Source: Blastocladiella emersonii ATCC 22665 (Eukaryota; Blastocladiomycota; Blastocladiomycetes; Blastocladiales; Blastocladiaceae). Taken from it: a DNA stretch of 64,000 bases. The DNA is taken from assembly GCA_025594325.1 (NCBI GenBank), contig JANHCV010000010.1:1488001-1552000 (forward strand), given 5' to 3'. The notes beneath the pieces are model-generated. The model was not told the origin of the DNA, made no database searches, and saw only the letters and a program-made list of their open reading frames with translations. This document shows, piece after piece, positions 12,052 through 21,539 of the stretch. Both the position numbers and the translations under genes were made by a program. Within the stretch, counting starts at the first letter, position 1. Each line of letters opens with the position of its first letter.

Positions 12052-12921
12052 TCAGGCTGACGAGGACAGGCGGCTGCTGCGGCGCTGCTTGGGCTGCGCC
12101 TCGTGCTCGTCGTTGACAACGCACTCATTGTGCTCGTTGTTGACAACGCACTCCTTGTGCTCCTCCTTGGCGGCTGCGGCGGCGGTTGCCGCCGTGCGCT
12201 TCGTCGCATTGGCGGTAGACTTTGGGACACCAGCTTGGTCGTCACTGATGGCAGCGGGCGTGCACGCTGTGATCGCCGCGGTTGTCGGAGCCGCAGCTGC
12301 AGCCGCGTTGTCCATGTTGCACCCGACCGACACGGAGTTTGAGTCCAGCACCCCCACAACGATCTTGGTGATGCTGCCAATTGCGATAAACGGGTGCGTC
12401 CAAATGGGGTCCGCGCAGCTTGGGAAGCCGCCGTACTTCTTGGTGCTGGTGTTCTTGCCGCCAGCGATCTTGGTGTTGGCGGGCAAGTTGATGGCGGGCG
12501 ACACGACAGCGGGCGGCTGGATCGCGTGCTCCTGCGTCACGGGCGCCGCGGCAGGCGAGACGACGGCGGCTGAGATGTCGATGGGCTGCTGGATTGGGAG
12601 CTGCTGCGCCGCGGGTTCCGCGGCAATTGAGGCGGCGACCTGCTGCACACCATGACCAGCGGCGCCCAATGCGACGCCGTTTGCCGCGGCGCAGGCGGCC
12701 TGGTGCGCGGCGAGGTTGTTGACAAAGTTCTTGAGGCCGTTGCGCATGCACTCGTGGTACACCTCCGTGGCCTCATTGAGCTTGGCCCGCATGCCCTTCA
12801 TTGTGCGCGGCACGCCTGCCAAGGTGAAGGCCTTGTTGCTGGGGAAGCCCAGGTCGTCGTCGGATTCCAACAAGTCCGACGCGTTCACGTTGCAGAGAAA
12901 CCGCGGCCGCAGCAGTGCCAT
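12052..12921 (-). CDS. Unknown protein, antisense cargo inside the Helitron
   Basis: A single open frame of 289 codons from the ATG at 12921 to a TGA at 12054-12052. The first ~85 residues look globular: FLCNVNASDLLESDDDLGFP, then AFTLAGVPRTMKGMRAKLNE and YHECMRNGLKNFVNNLAAH. A long Ala/Pro/Val-rich linker follows, then a second ordered stretch (KKYGGFPSCADPIWTHPF, IAIGSITKIVVGVL), and a basic, Ser-rich tail. I recognise no family. It is transcribed against the helicase, its stop lies exactly at the inferred left end of the element, and its start abuts the first helicase exon. That makes it a candidate captured host gene or element accessory gene. The opposite strand carries no Rep-like sequence here. 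Expression is unproven. Confidence 0.5.
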   Translation of the reverse strand: MALLRPRFLCNVNASDLLESDDDLGFPSNKAFTLAGVPRTMKGMRAKLNEATEVYHECMRNGLKNFVNNLAAHQAACAAANGVALGAAGHGVQQVAASIAAEPAAQQLPIQQPIDISAAVVSPAAAPVTQEHAIQPPAVVSPAINLPANTKIAGGKNTSTKKYGGFPSCADPIWTHPFIAIGSITKIVVGVLDSNSVSVGCNMDNAAAAAAPTTAAITACTPAAISDDQAGVPKSTANATKRTAATAAAAAKEEHKECVVNNEHNECVVNDEHEAQPKQRRSSRLSSSA

Positions 12922-15900
12922 CAGCGTCCCGCAAGCCAGACCCGTGCTTGGCGTTGTTGGGGTCAGCGGCCCCGTGTACTTGGGCTCCTGCGGCTGGGCT
13001 GTCCAACATCCACAACGTGCGCGTCATTCAGATGACCAAGCTGCTCCGCGTCAACCAGGAGCACCTCTACCACCACCTCGCCAGCTGCACAAAATGTCAC
13101 AGCAAGGACAATGGCAGCGGCAGGAACGTGTGCCGCTACGGGTTCCCGCGCAATTTCGTGCTCATGTCGCACATTGCGAGTTTCGAAGCTGGGTACGTAA
13201 CTCGAAAGTACATGCGGCCATGAACACCAACTAACGGTTTCCTCACTTAGTGCTCCTCCCGCGTTGGCTGCCAACATGGACGTCAACGGTGCTCTGCCAA
13301 CGGGCAACGGTGCACCACCTTCACAACGCCCTGCAACGTCCACGACGCCGCCGGGAACGTTTGTGCCAAGTCGTAACGTTGCGAGTTGGTGGCTCAACTC
13401 GTATTGCCGCGTCTGGCGAGAAATCTTTCATTCAAACATGGACACACGGTTCCTCACGTCTTTCGGCACGTCCATCGTCGCGTTCTACGCGACCAAGTAC
13501 TCGACCAGGGCGCGCGACATTCTCAAGAATCACGCCGCCATCATCGCCGCGTACAAGGCGCGGCACCTGCGCTTTGACGCCGAGCCCAACGCCTTCTCGC
13601 GCGGGCACAAGAAGCTCCTCTCGCTCGCGTACCACATGTCGGCGAAATGCATGGAGGTCCCCGAGACCATGGCCGCCCTGTTCCTGCACACGTCGGCCGC
13701 GGGCATCTTCTCGCACAAGTTTGCGCCGCTGCTGCTCTACCAGGGCATCAAGTGGGTCGAGCTCGCAGGCGTCGCTGCCGGCGAGGCGACCAACGAGGAC
13801 GTGGAGTGCATCGTGTCCATGATCAGTATTGTTCCCGCAGTGCCATCTGGAGCCTCAACAAACACATCTCAGCATGGTCTCGACCCGGAAATGGCCGTCA
13901 ACGTGCCCGAACCAGAACTCGGACCAGCCGTCGACGTTTGGCGCACCGCCTTCACGACCACGCCAACGGATCCTGACGCGCGCGCGCGGTTCCTCGTCAC
14001 CAAGGCCGCGCACTCAATCAGCAACTTTGCCTACGACACACGCGGCGACGAGTGGAGCAACGAGAAGCAGCGCACTGTGCACACGCCCGCGTACGCGAGC
14101 CTCGCGCAGGTCTCGCTCAAGTTCAACCTCAACGAAGAGCAGCACCGCGCGTTCGTGCTCTTCCTCATGCCGCTCATCGACACCTTCATCGGCGGCAACG
14201 CGGGTATCGCAGACGCTGCGGCCTCGGCCGAGCAGAACGTGATCCTGTATGGCCGCGACGACGTCCAACATGTCGTCGGCACCGCGGCCCTCCCGCCCTT
14301 GAGCAAGGACCGGACGCCGATCATCCTCACCGGCTCGGGCGGCACGGGCAAGTCGCGCGTCGTCGATGCAATCCGATACTTCCTCGCTTCCTGGAACCGG
14401 GAAAAGTGCCTCATGGTCATGGCCATGACCGGGATCGCGGCCGCCAACATTGGGCGGTACGACCATCCACGCCGCGTTCTTCTTCTCGAGAAGGCCGAAA
14501 GAAAACAGCCCGGACGTGGCCCGTTTGCGTACCGATCCTGCGGTTGCCATCGCGTGGAAAGGGCGTCTCGGCGTCGTCATCGACGAGTTCTCCATGTGCG
14601 ACGCGACTTTACTCGGCTGTATCGACGCGAACCTGCGCCTCCTGCGGCGGTGCGACGAACCATTCGGCGGGTGCATCGTCATGCTCGCTGGCGATCATTT
14701 ACAGCTGCCTCCCGTCAACTGAACTGCCCTGTACAAGGTGCCCGCCGTGCTCAACGACGCGCCGGACTCGTTCTACCTGCGCATGCGTCAAATCAATTGA
14801 CGGTCCCCGAGCACGTGGATCGAGGCCAGGTCGCGTACTGGCGCACTACACGCGCTGTTCGTCTCGTGAAGAGCAACCGATTTGTCGACGATCCACCATG
14901 GGGCAACGAAATGAACGCGCTCTGCCTCGTCGAGGCGTCGGACACGCTGTGCGACCTGATCAACTCGCGTACGACCGCTCAGCTTCAGCAGCAGGTCGAC
15001 GAAAACGGCAACAACGTCCTCAAGGAGATCCTCAAGAAGCCCGGACTCACGGTTATCGCGCCTGACAACCACACGCGCCACGCCTTCAACCTGCTCTACA
15101 CGCGGCTCGCAGCAGCAAACCCGAACCGCATCGTGTTCCAGATCAAGGGCAACATCACGCGCCCGCGTGATAGGCGCCGCACGCGTGAACGCGTCGCCAT
15201 CCGCGACAAGGACGTGTTCCGCCTCGGAGGAGAGCCAGAAACCACGACTGAACTGCCGGCCATCTTCGAGCTCTTCGTCGGAATGGAGATGCGCGTCAAG
15301 ACCAACCAGTGCGTAGCAAAGGGGTGCGCGAACGGTGCGGTTGGCGTCGTGCACCACATCGACTGGAAGCCCGAGACCACGTTCACGCGAACCGCGTCCA
15401 ACATGTACCGGCCATCCTGCGCTCCACTCAACGTGTGGATCGACCTGCCCGACGCTCCTCGTGGCCCTCGCTTCCCGGGCATGCCGGCCGCGTGGCCTGA
15501 CACGGTCATCCTGCTTGCCATGGAGAAGAAGGACCTCCAGTACATGGCGGGCGGTTCCACGTCGCGAGAGCGGGTCGTCAGCACAACGGGGGATTCGCTC
15601 CCGCTCTGGGTCAACAACACCAAAACCAACAGGAGCAAGTATCCTAATCATGTCATCGCGCACATCGAGCAGTACCCGATGGTGCCAGCCTTCGCCATGA
15701 CGGTCCACGGGGTTCAAGGTGTGACCAAGAACGCCATCGCCCTGGCAGATCCGCGTCCCGCGGGCATGGAGCGTCTCATCAGCGGCGCTTCCCTGTACGT
15801 GGCGTTATCGCGGCTTCGTCGCCCAAGGTACCTGTGGGTGCTTCAGCCGATCCCAAGAGCCATGCTCAAGTCCATGAAGCCGGATCCACTCGCAGTGGCC

Positions 15901-16155
15901 GAGGACAAGCGGCTCCAGATGCTCAACGAGCTGACCAAGACCGCTTTCGATCAAGGTACAGCCATCGCACCAGGCGACCCGCGCATCGCCAAGCTCTTCG
16001 ACGACGCGATTCTCTTCTCACGTCAGCACGCGGCTGAGAAGCTAGTCGCCAAGCGCGCGTCAGATGCTCTTAACGCAAGGTTTCGGCGATTGGCCAACAA
16101 ACGTGCTGGAGGCGAGGACGGCTCACAGAACGCCAAGAATCAGAAAACACAGTAG
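12915..16155 (+). pseudogene. Helitron RepHel fragment: Cys/His knuckle plus PIF1-type helicase, inactivated
   Basis: Exon 12915-13192 holds the Helitron knuckle between Rep and helicase (YHHLASCTKCHS, then CRYGFPR). A 58-nt intron (13193-13250, GTACGT...CTAAC...TAG) leads to SNMDTRFLTSFGTSIVAFYA, the conserved Helitron segment before the helicase. The helicase has Walker A (LTGSGGTGKSRVV, near 14332), a Walker B region (VVIDEFSMCD, near 14573, then MLAGDHLQLPPV) and the C-terminal motifs AMTVHGVQGVTK and YVALSRLR. It is broken. One extra G in a GGG run near 14451 shifts the frame, and an in-frame TGA follows at about 14720. Another TGA lies near 14798, after which the original frame resumes. 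Upstream Rep sequence is missing. The 5' boundary of this fragment is uncertain. Confidence 0.82.
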
Positions 16156-16274
16156 AGTATTAAAGTAGTGTATTCCATCATCCAATCCATCAATAGCACG
16201 ATTTCCATAGCTCGATCACCAAAATCTCCTGTGCGGGACGCACGCGACAGCACCTCCACCACTCGTGCACTATA

Positions 16275-16610
16275 CGTGGCGGGGGCTTTAGCCCTCGATT
16301 GAAAACCAAACGCGAAGCGTTTAGGTGCCTCAAGTATAATAGGCATTTCGTTTACCATTTCTTTTCAGTTGCACGAAGTTGCGCCTTCAGCCCGACCGCG
16401 GGAGACGGCGAGGGGCAGAGAGGAGACGCGTCGCGAAAATGCGTGATCACCCACGTGACGTGCGAGACACTTTTTGGACGCGTCTCTGACGCTCGTCCGC
16501 GACACGAAGGGATACCAGTAAAAGTGCAACGATCTGTATTCCACATTATACTTGAGGCACCTAGACGCTTCGCGCCTGGTTTTCAATCGAGGGCTAAAGC
16601 CCGCGCCACG
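16275..16610. repeat. 66-bp inverted repeat pair around a 204-bp core
   Basis: Positions 16275-16340 and the reverse complement of 16545-16610 have identical length and differ at only about four positions. Both contain GGGCTTTAGCCCTCGATTG, then an AAGCGT-type core and AGGTGCCTCAAGTATAAT. The 204 bases between them have no coding signal. Each arm also contains a self-complementary GGGCTTTAGCCC. This may be a MITE, two opposed Helitron/Helentron ends, or a folded non-coding element lying just past the helicase frame. Confidence 0.85.
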
Positions 16611-17079
16611 TTGGGCGCTTGCGCCGTTTCGCGCGTGGCAGCTTTGCGCGTCACAGCACAGCGCGTTCCCCTGCTGCGCGATGCGCGATGCGCGCGCTTC
16701 AACAAAGGATGGTGCGGTTGGTCGCTCGCGTTGAGTGGCGGCAGGGCACCGTCATGTGTCACCGGCGCGGCATCAGCAATCGCGCTGCAGCGAGGGCGCC
16801 AAGCAAGCTCCTGCATGGCGCTCGAGGCGATGGCCCTCGCGGCAGGAGAGCGAGGCGTGTATCGATGAGTTCGTCTCAGTAAAGCTGTTTGAACCACGCG
16901 ACGAGTGGTGCGTCCACGATGGCGGCCACGGTGCTTCATGTGTTTTGGGTTGAGAAGGCGCTCGGCGAGCGATCCGGTGACGCTGGTGCAGAGCCCGCCC
17001 CCGATCTAGCCCTTGTCGACCGCCGCGAGGGCGTTTACGATGCGGACGTCGTTCAGTGCCGCGGAGACGATTGCGCGCG

Positions 17080-17770
17080 AAGAGTGTGCACTCAGATGCG
17101 TACGCTTGAGTGTCGGCGACCTTGCCGCCAGTTTTTGGGCATTCGGCGCAATTGGGGGACTCGTAGCGGTGCGGCCATCAGAGCTGGTGCAAACAGCCGC
17201 GGGTCGGCAGCTGGCCTGCGAGCGCGCGGAGCTGGAAGCACGGGAGCGAGTTCGCGGTGAGGGACTCGCTCGGGTGCATGCGGCGCGTGCTGCCCCGAAG
17301 CGCAGTGACAAGGGCTGGGACATCGATGGGGGAGGACGTGATGCCAGCGGACGCGGTCAGAGCGAGCAGCGGGTCGTGTCGCGCGTCGTGCAGGCGGCGG
17401 AGAGCGCGTCGCGGGACTGAGTTGAAGTCGCAGCCGCGCTTGCGCGCCGTGAAGGACGGGCGCATCGAGGTCCGCGTGGACGGCGGCGGCGATTCACAGC
17501 GGGAGATGCGCGGCAGCCCTTGTTGGCGAGCGCGCCGGCCTCCTCATTCTCCAAGTTCACGGCGTGGCCACGGACCCACTCGACCTGGAGCTCGCGGGCC
17601 GCGATGATCCAGCGGAGAACGGCCCACTCGAGCGAGCACGTTGCGCGGACCCGCACCCACGCGAACAGCGAGTTCCAGCGATCCGCTCACGAAGACGTCT
17701 GCGCCCGCTGCAACGTCTGGCAAACCCAAGCCATGGAGCGACCCGTCCGTGTAACGGACCGCAACTCAAA
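17080..17770 (-). pseudogene. Fossil of a LINE-type retrotransposon: RNase H and C-terminal zinc knuckle
   Basis: Read on the minus strand, 17759-17710 gives VRYTDGSLHGLGLPDV, the first strand of an RNase H domain with its catalytic Asp. After a frameshift near 17645, SLEWAVLRWIIAARELQVEW and VRGHAVNLENEEAGALANKG match the rest of the domain, but the last catalytic Asp (usually NEEAD) is Gly. Downstream, near 17150-17080, comes CAECPKTGGKVADTQAYASEC, which resembles the C-terminal CCHC knuckle of fungal Tad/L1-like ORF2 with its His replaced by Tyr. Frames change at least twice and no reverse transcriptase is recognisable upstream, so this is a decayed 3' fragment. Confidence 0.6.
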
Positions 17771-18280
17771 GAGCGGATCTCTCGACCTCGCAGTCCTCGC
17801 TCGAACTCACGTTCATGGGACCTCGCAAGTCGTTCTCGGTGCAACCGTTGAACTCGCGCCCACGTCAACGAGCCTGCGCTAGCGGCTCCCAGGTGAACCG
17901 CGTCGTGTAAGGATGTGCACCGAACACGGGCTCCGTTTTCCACACGTTTTCCAACACGCACGCCAAGCACGGGCTCCGTTAGCGGTTTACCGCGCTTCTG
18001 TATCTCTCACGCATTCATGTGCTCGGAGTCTCGCGGGCCTGGTCGAGGGTCGGTGCAAAGCGTTAAACGTTCCGCGATGGCCGAGCGGAACAGCGTCAAG
18101 CGACGCGCTTCCGGGGGTTGGGCCGAGGCCGATCACGTGCACAGCCAGGACGCGTTGCGCCACAGCGATCACATGAGAAACGACGCGTCTGTCACGCGTT
18201 TCGAGGACATTCACATGACGAGAGGGCGACATGCTCACGTGAGCGTCGGCACCCTATCCAGCCGCGACGCGGTCTAAAAA

Positions 18281-18300
18281 GAGGGCTTTAGCCCTCGATT
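18281..18300. repeat. Third copy of the GAGGGCTTTAGCCCTCGATT palindrome
   Basis: This 20-mer matches 16281-16300 except at one position near its 5' end, and again (inverted) the region around 16586-16601. It can fold into a 7-bp stem with a two-base loop followed by CGATT. Its spacing of about 1.7-2 kb from the other copies suggests that it marks the border of a mobile unit. No CTRR motif follows. Confidence 0.75.
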
Positions 18301-18383
18301 CTTCTTTTTCTTCTCATTCCATTTCATGACCGAGTCCGCGGATATCTAGGCGATGCGGCCACCGTCGAGTCGCGCGCGGTCCG

Positions 18384-18933
18384 CTACGCGGCGGCGGCGT
18401 GCGGGTTGACGCCGGCGAGCGGCACGGCGTCCTCGTCCTCAACGAGCGGGAACATGTCGTCGGCGACGTTCCCGGCGATGCGGGCAGCGGCGGGCGCGAC
18501 CTGCTTGGCTAGGCGGTGGCGCAGGAGGTCGTCGCGGACCTCGTCGACCTGCTCGTCGACGGTCTGGTCCACGAGGCCGCGGACCTCGTCCACCTTCTGG
18601 TCGACGAGCGAGCGCTTCTCGCGCAGGACCTCGAGGGCGCGCGCGAAATCGGTCTCCGAGGACCGGCGCTCGAGGAAGGCCACGATCGGGTCGTGGTCGC
18701 GCAGGTGCGCGCTCGACGTCAGGTGGCCGTACCAGTACGCTTCCGAGAGAGAGCGCAGAGGGGAAGCGGACCAAGAGCGCCTTGGCCCACGTGAACGTGT
18801 TCGACACGGTCGGCGGAAAGAACGACGCGATCGAGCTCGAGCTCGGCCTCGAGAAGCAGACCCACGGGAAGCGAGACACAGATGGCATAATACTAGCAAC
18901 GTATGCTCCCCAGGAGAATGAGTTGGGCGACAC
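18384..18933 (-). pseudogene. Unknown helical protein fragment with one frameshift
   Basis: On the minus strand one frame gives SNTFTWAKALLVRFPSALSL. At a CTCTCTCT run near 18750 the sense passes to the next frame, SEAYWYGHL, and continues to a stop at 18384. The second part looks like a real C-terminus: DPIVAFLERRSSETDFARAL, a helical repeat built on LVDQKVDEVRGLVDQTVDEQ, then MFPLVEDEDAVPLAGV. No family recognised. The plus strand of 18750-18950 also reads sensibly for about 60 codons (ALAHVNVFDTVGGKNDAIEL), so which strand is original is unclear. Lying inside the repeat island, it may be a remnant of a captured gene. Confidence 0.35.
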
Positions 18934-19275
18934 CGCGCGCCCATGGTTGTGATACCCCGCAAGCGCCCTTATCAGCCTGACGAGGTAGAGCCCTCAATCT
19001 GAGCTCCGATGTCGGTGCAGCGAGCGTACCCAACTTCTCGCGTCCCGAGGATCAAGCGCAGCGCGTCGACCGCGCCACCGGACCCCACCTCAAGTCTTAC
19101 GGGAGCTCTGACCGCAGTACGCGCTCAGTGCGGCGCAGAACTGCTTGGCGAGCACTCAGGCCCCAAGCGCGGGTGCTGCTACGGCAGGTCCGCGAGCCGT
19201 TCGAGCAGCACGGCGACCGCGTGGATCTCCGGGTTAAGGTACCCGGCGCAGCTGTCATCGTCGGCCGTATCAGAA

Positions 19276-21267
19276 GGTGGGGTCATGGGCTGCATTCTTT
19301 GCGTCGATGGAAGAGAGTGGAAGGCGCCGCGTGCGTCGTGGCGAGGCGGACGCTGGCAACGCTCTCCCTCGCTCTCTCCCCGATCGCCCATGTATCGCAG
19401 ACTACATGCAACATGTGCCCTCCACCGCCAACTCGAATGCCGCGGCCGCCATGACCGCGGTCCCGTCCTACGACTTCTTCGGCGCGACCTTGCTCGCCAC
19501 CTTCGAATTCACCGACTTCTCCGACCCAATCGACCTCGCCTTCATCCGATCTGCGGCCCGCTCGTCTCGCGCGCCGGCTACGACTAAATCTACGTCGCGT
19601 GCGCGCCGACCCCACGGCATCGACTTTGCCGAGGACTAGACGCTGCCGGTCGACCACGAAATCGCGGCTACTACAGCCACGACTCGGGTCGCTACACCCG
19701 CACCCATCTGCACCGCTGTGGGCGGTGGCAAGCTATGTAGCCCCGCCCTCCGCGTCGCGACGACGCTGACCGCCGGCCACGCCGCGGCCGTCCTGTCCGA
19801 CCTGTACTCGTCCATCAAGAAGCCGACAGTCTGGACCACCAAGCCCTTCACGCTGCTAAACCTCCGCTCCGCACTCTTCCCGACACCTTCCTCCGCGGCG
19901 ACGCCGCGACACTCGCCAACCCGCTGTACTCCCACCTCCCCGCCGACTTTGCCTCTACCGCCGGCCCTGCTGCCGTGACCACCCTCGACCACATCTCCGC
20001 CATCACCGCCCTGACCCTCGCCGACTGCATCGTCGCCTTCTACGCGCTGCGCCACGCGCGGTCCACCTCCAAGGTCGACTCAGGCATCTCGGGCATCCAC
20101 GAGTGCGACTCGATCGTCGCCGACTCGGACGCCGAGACCCTCGTCGACGCGTGCCCCAGCTACTCCGGCAAACTCAAGTCGGCCCTTGAGACCGACTGGA
20201 GCGACGACGGCGACGTGGCCGTGTCGGGCAGCAGCAGCACCACAACCACCATGTCCGACTCGACTTGCGCCGTCACGTCGGCCTCGGCCCTCACGCAGTC
20301 TATCCTCGGCCATAACGCCAAGTCGGTGATCGTGCCCAAGTCCAAGAACCTGGCTCAGCTGCCGACCGAGGTCCAGATCCCCGCGCACGACATCGTATCG
20401 CGCCCCGCCACCCCAACTGGGATCGCCGCTGACGTAAGTATTGCGCGGTTGATCGCCTCAGCGACGCCGACCATCGAGTGCAAGAACATCAGCAGCAACG
20501 AGTCGACGGCCGTGTTCGGCACCGAGGCCGCGCTGCCGACGGATCTCACGGTCCCGACGTACGGCCTCGTCTCGCGCCCCACCATCCCGACTACTGGGCC
20601 TGAGGTCGACGCATCCATGACCACGTCCAAGGCCATCACCGACGGCTACGAGACCGACTGCGACTCGGACTTCAACGACTCGTGTCTGTTCGGCACTTTC
20701 GAGACCCGCGGCGCCGCCTCGATCGGCCAGCTGTTGTGTTCGGCGCCGTTCCGCAACGGCACCGGCATGCCGCCCGCGGTCTCCGCCGACGTGTTCGCCC
20801 CACCGCGCTCTCCGAGCCGCTCGCGCTCGCCCCGCCGGCCCGCGCCATCTAGGAGTCCAAGAAGTCCAAGAAGAAGTCGGCCGCCAAGATGCCCGCCGCC
20901 GCCACCGCGTACGCGTCGCCTGCGTCGTCCAACAAGGACCTGGCCGCCGCCAACTACGTCGCCGTCAAGTCGGCCAAGTCGTCAGCGAAATGGACCGCGA
21001 CAAGTACGTCAAGGTGGACGTGCACGATCGATCCCGACGCCGCCGTCGACCGACGCCGAGCTCATCGGCGAGTACGACGCGCTCGAGACGGCCAAGGTTG
21101 TGGATGAGATGGACCGGGACGGGTTCGTGCTCCTGAGACCCGCGGCCGACGCCACGGCCGACGAGCGCTACCACTGCGACTACCGGTCGGCGCCGCGTGG
21201 ACGGCACCGTCTACACTACTACTCGGGCGTGTCCACACTCTACCCCCTATTCTTTTGTCAACTATAG
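19276..21267 (+). pseudogene. Multiply frameshifted remnant of an unknown gene
   Basis: Coding-like sequence hops between the three plus-strand frames. AAMTAVPSYDFFGATLLATF and a stop at 19637 come first. TAGHAAAVLSDLYSSIKKPT then ends near 19870, and LPDTFLRGDAATLANPLYSH flows into a ~280-codon Ser/Thr/Asp-rich stretch (19975-20820). KKSKKKSAAKM, SEMDRDKYVKVDVHD and ELIGEYDALETAKVVDEMDR follow, each in a different frame. The middle stretch has repeated VPKSKNLAQLPTEVQIPAHD-like and VSRPATPT/VSRPTIPT motifs. The frame changes are too close together for introns of the usual size and lack splice signals. No family recognised; probably a decayed host or element gene. Confidence 0.5.
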
Positions 21268-21539
21268 AATACCCGTCTTAGACTCTACACATGGCATCCT
21301 CGACTCATTCAGCGCGTCGAGCAGCTCAGTCGGCACAGAAGTGCGTCCTCCTTAACTCGGCCACGGCGAAGCCCTGTTGCTCGCGCATGGCTGCGGCCAC
21401 TGACGCTGGTCGCGGACGGGCACGCTGCATCACCCTTTCAACTCCCTCACAAGCGAGGCCGATGTTCAAGAATGTGTGGAATCTCTTTGATCTCTGCAGC
21501 TGCACGACACCGACCTCATCATACATCTCGCGGGCTCCG

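Larger units (their letters stand above)
12052..16155 (+). mobile_element. Helitron (RepHel) element, decayed; 3' end unresolved
   Basis: The left end starts TCAGGC directly after a host A, as Helitrons do when they insert between A and T. The interior holds an antisense cargo ORF (12052-12921) and then the C-terminal two thirds of a RepHel protein: a Helitron-type Cys/His knuckle followed by a PIF1-family helicase (to 16155). The HUH/Y2 Rep nuclease that should precede the knuckle is absent, so the element cannot move on its own. The 3' end should be a hairpin followed by CTRR. No clean CTRR terminus was found, but strong palindromes (GAGGGCTTTAGCCCTC-like) lie at about 16281, 16588 and 18281. 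The true right border may be at one of these, so the end given here is simply the end of the helicase frame. Confidence 0.7.

Noticed and set aside
12652-13035. Plus-strand frame as the missing Helitron Rep domain
   Set aside because: No HUH motif or catalytic Tyr pair is present; the minus-strand frame has the better protein-like composition.
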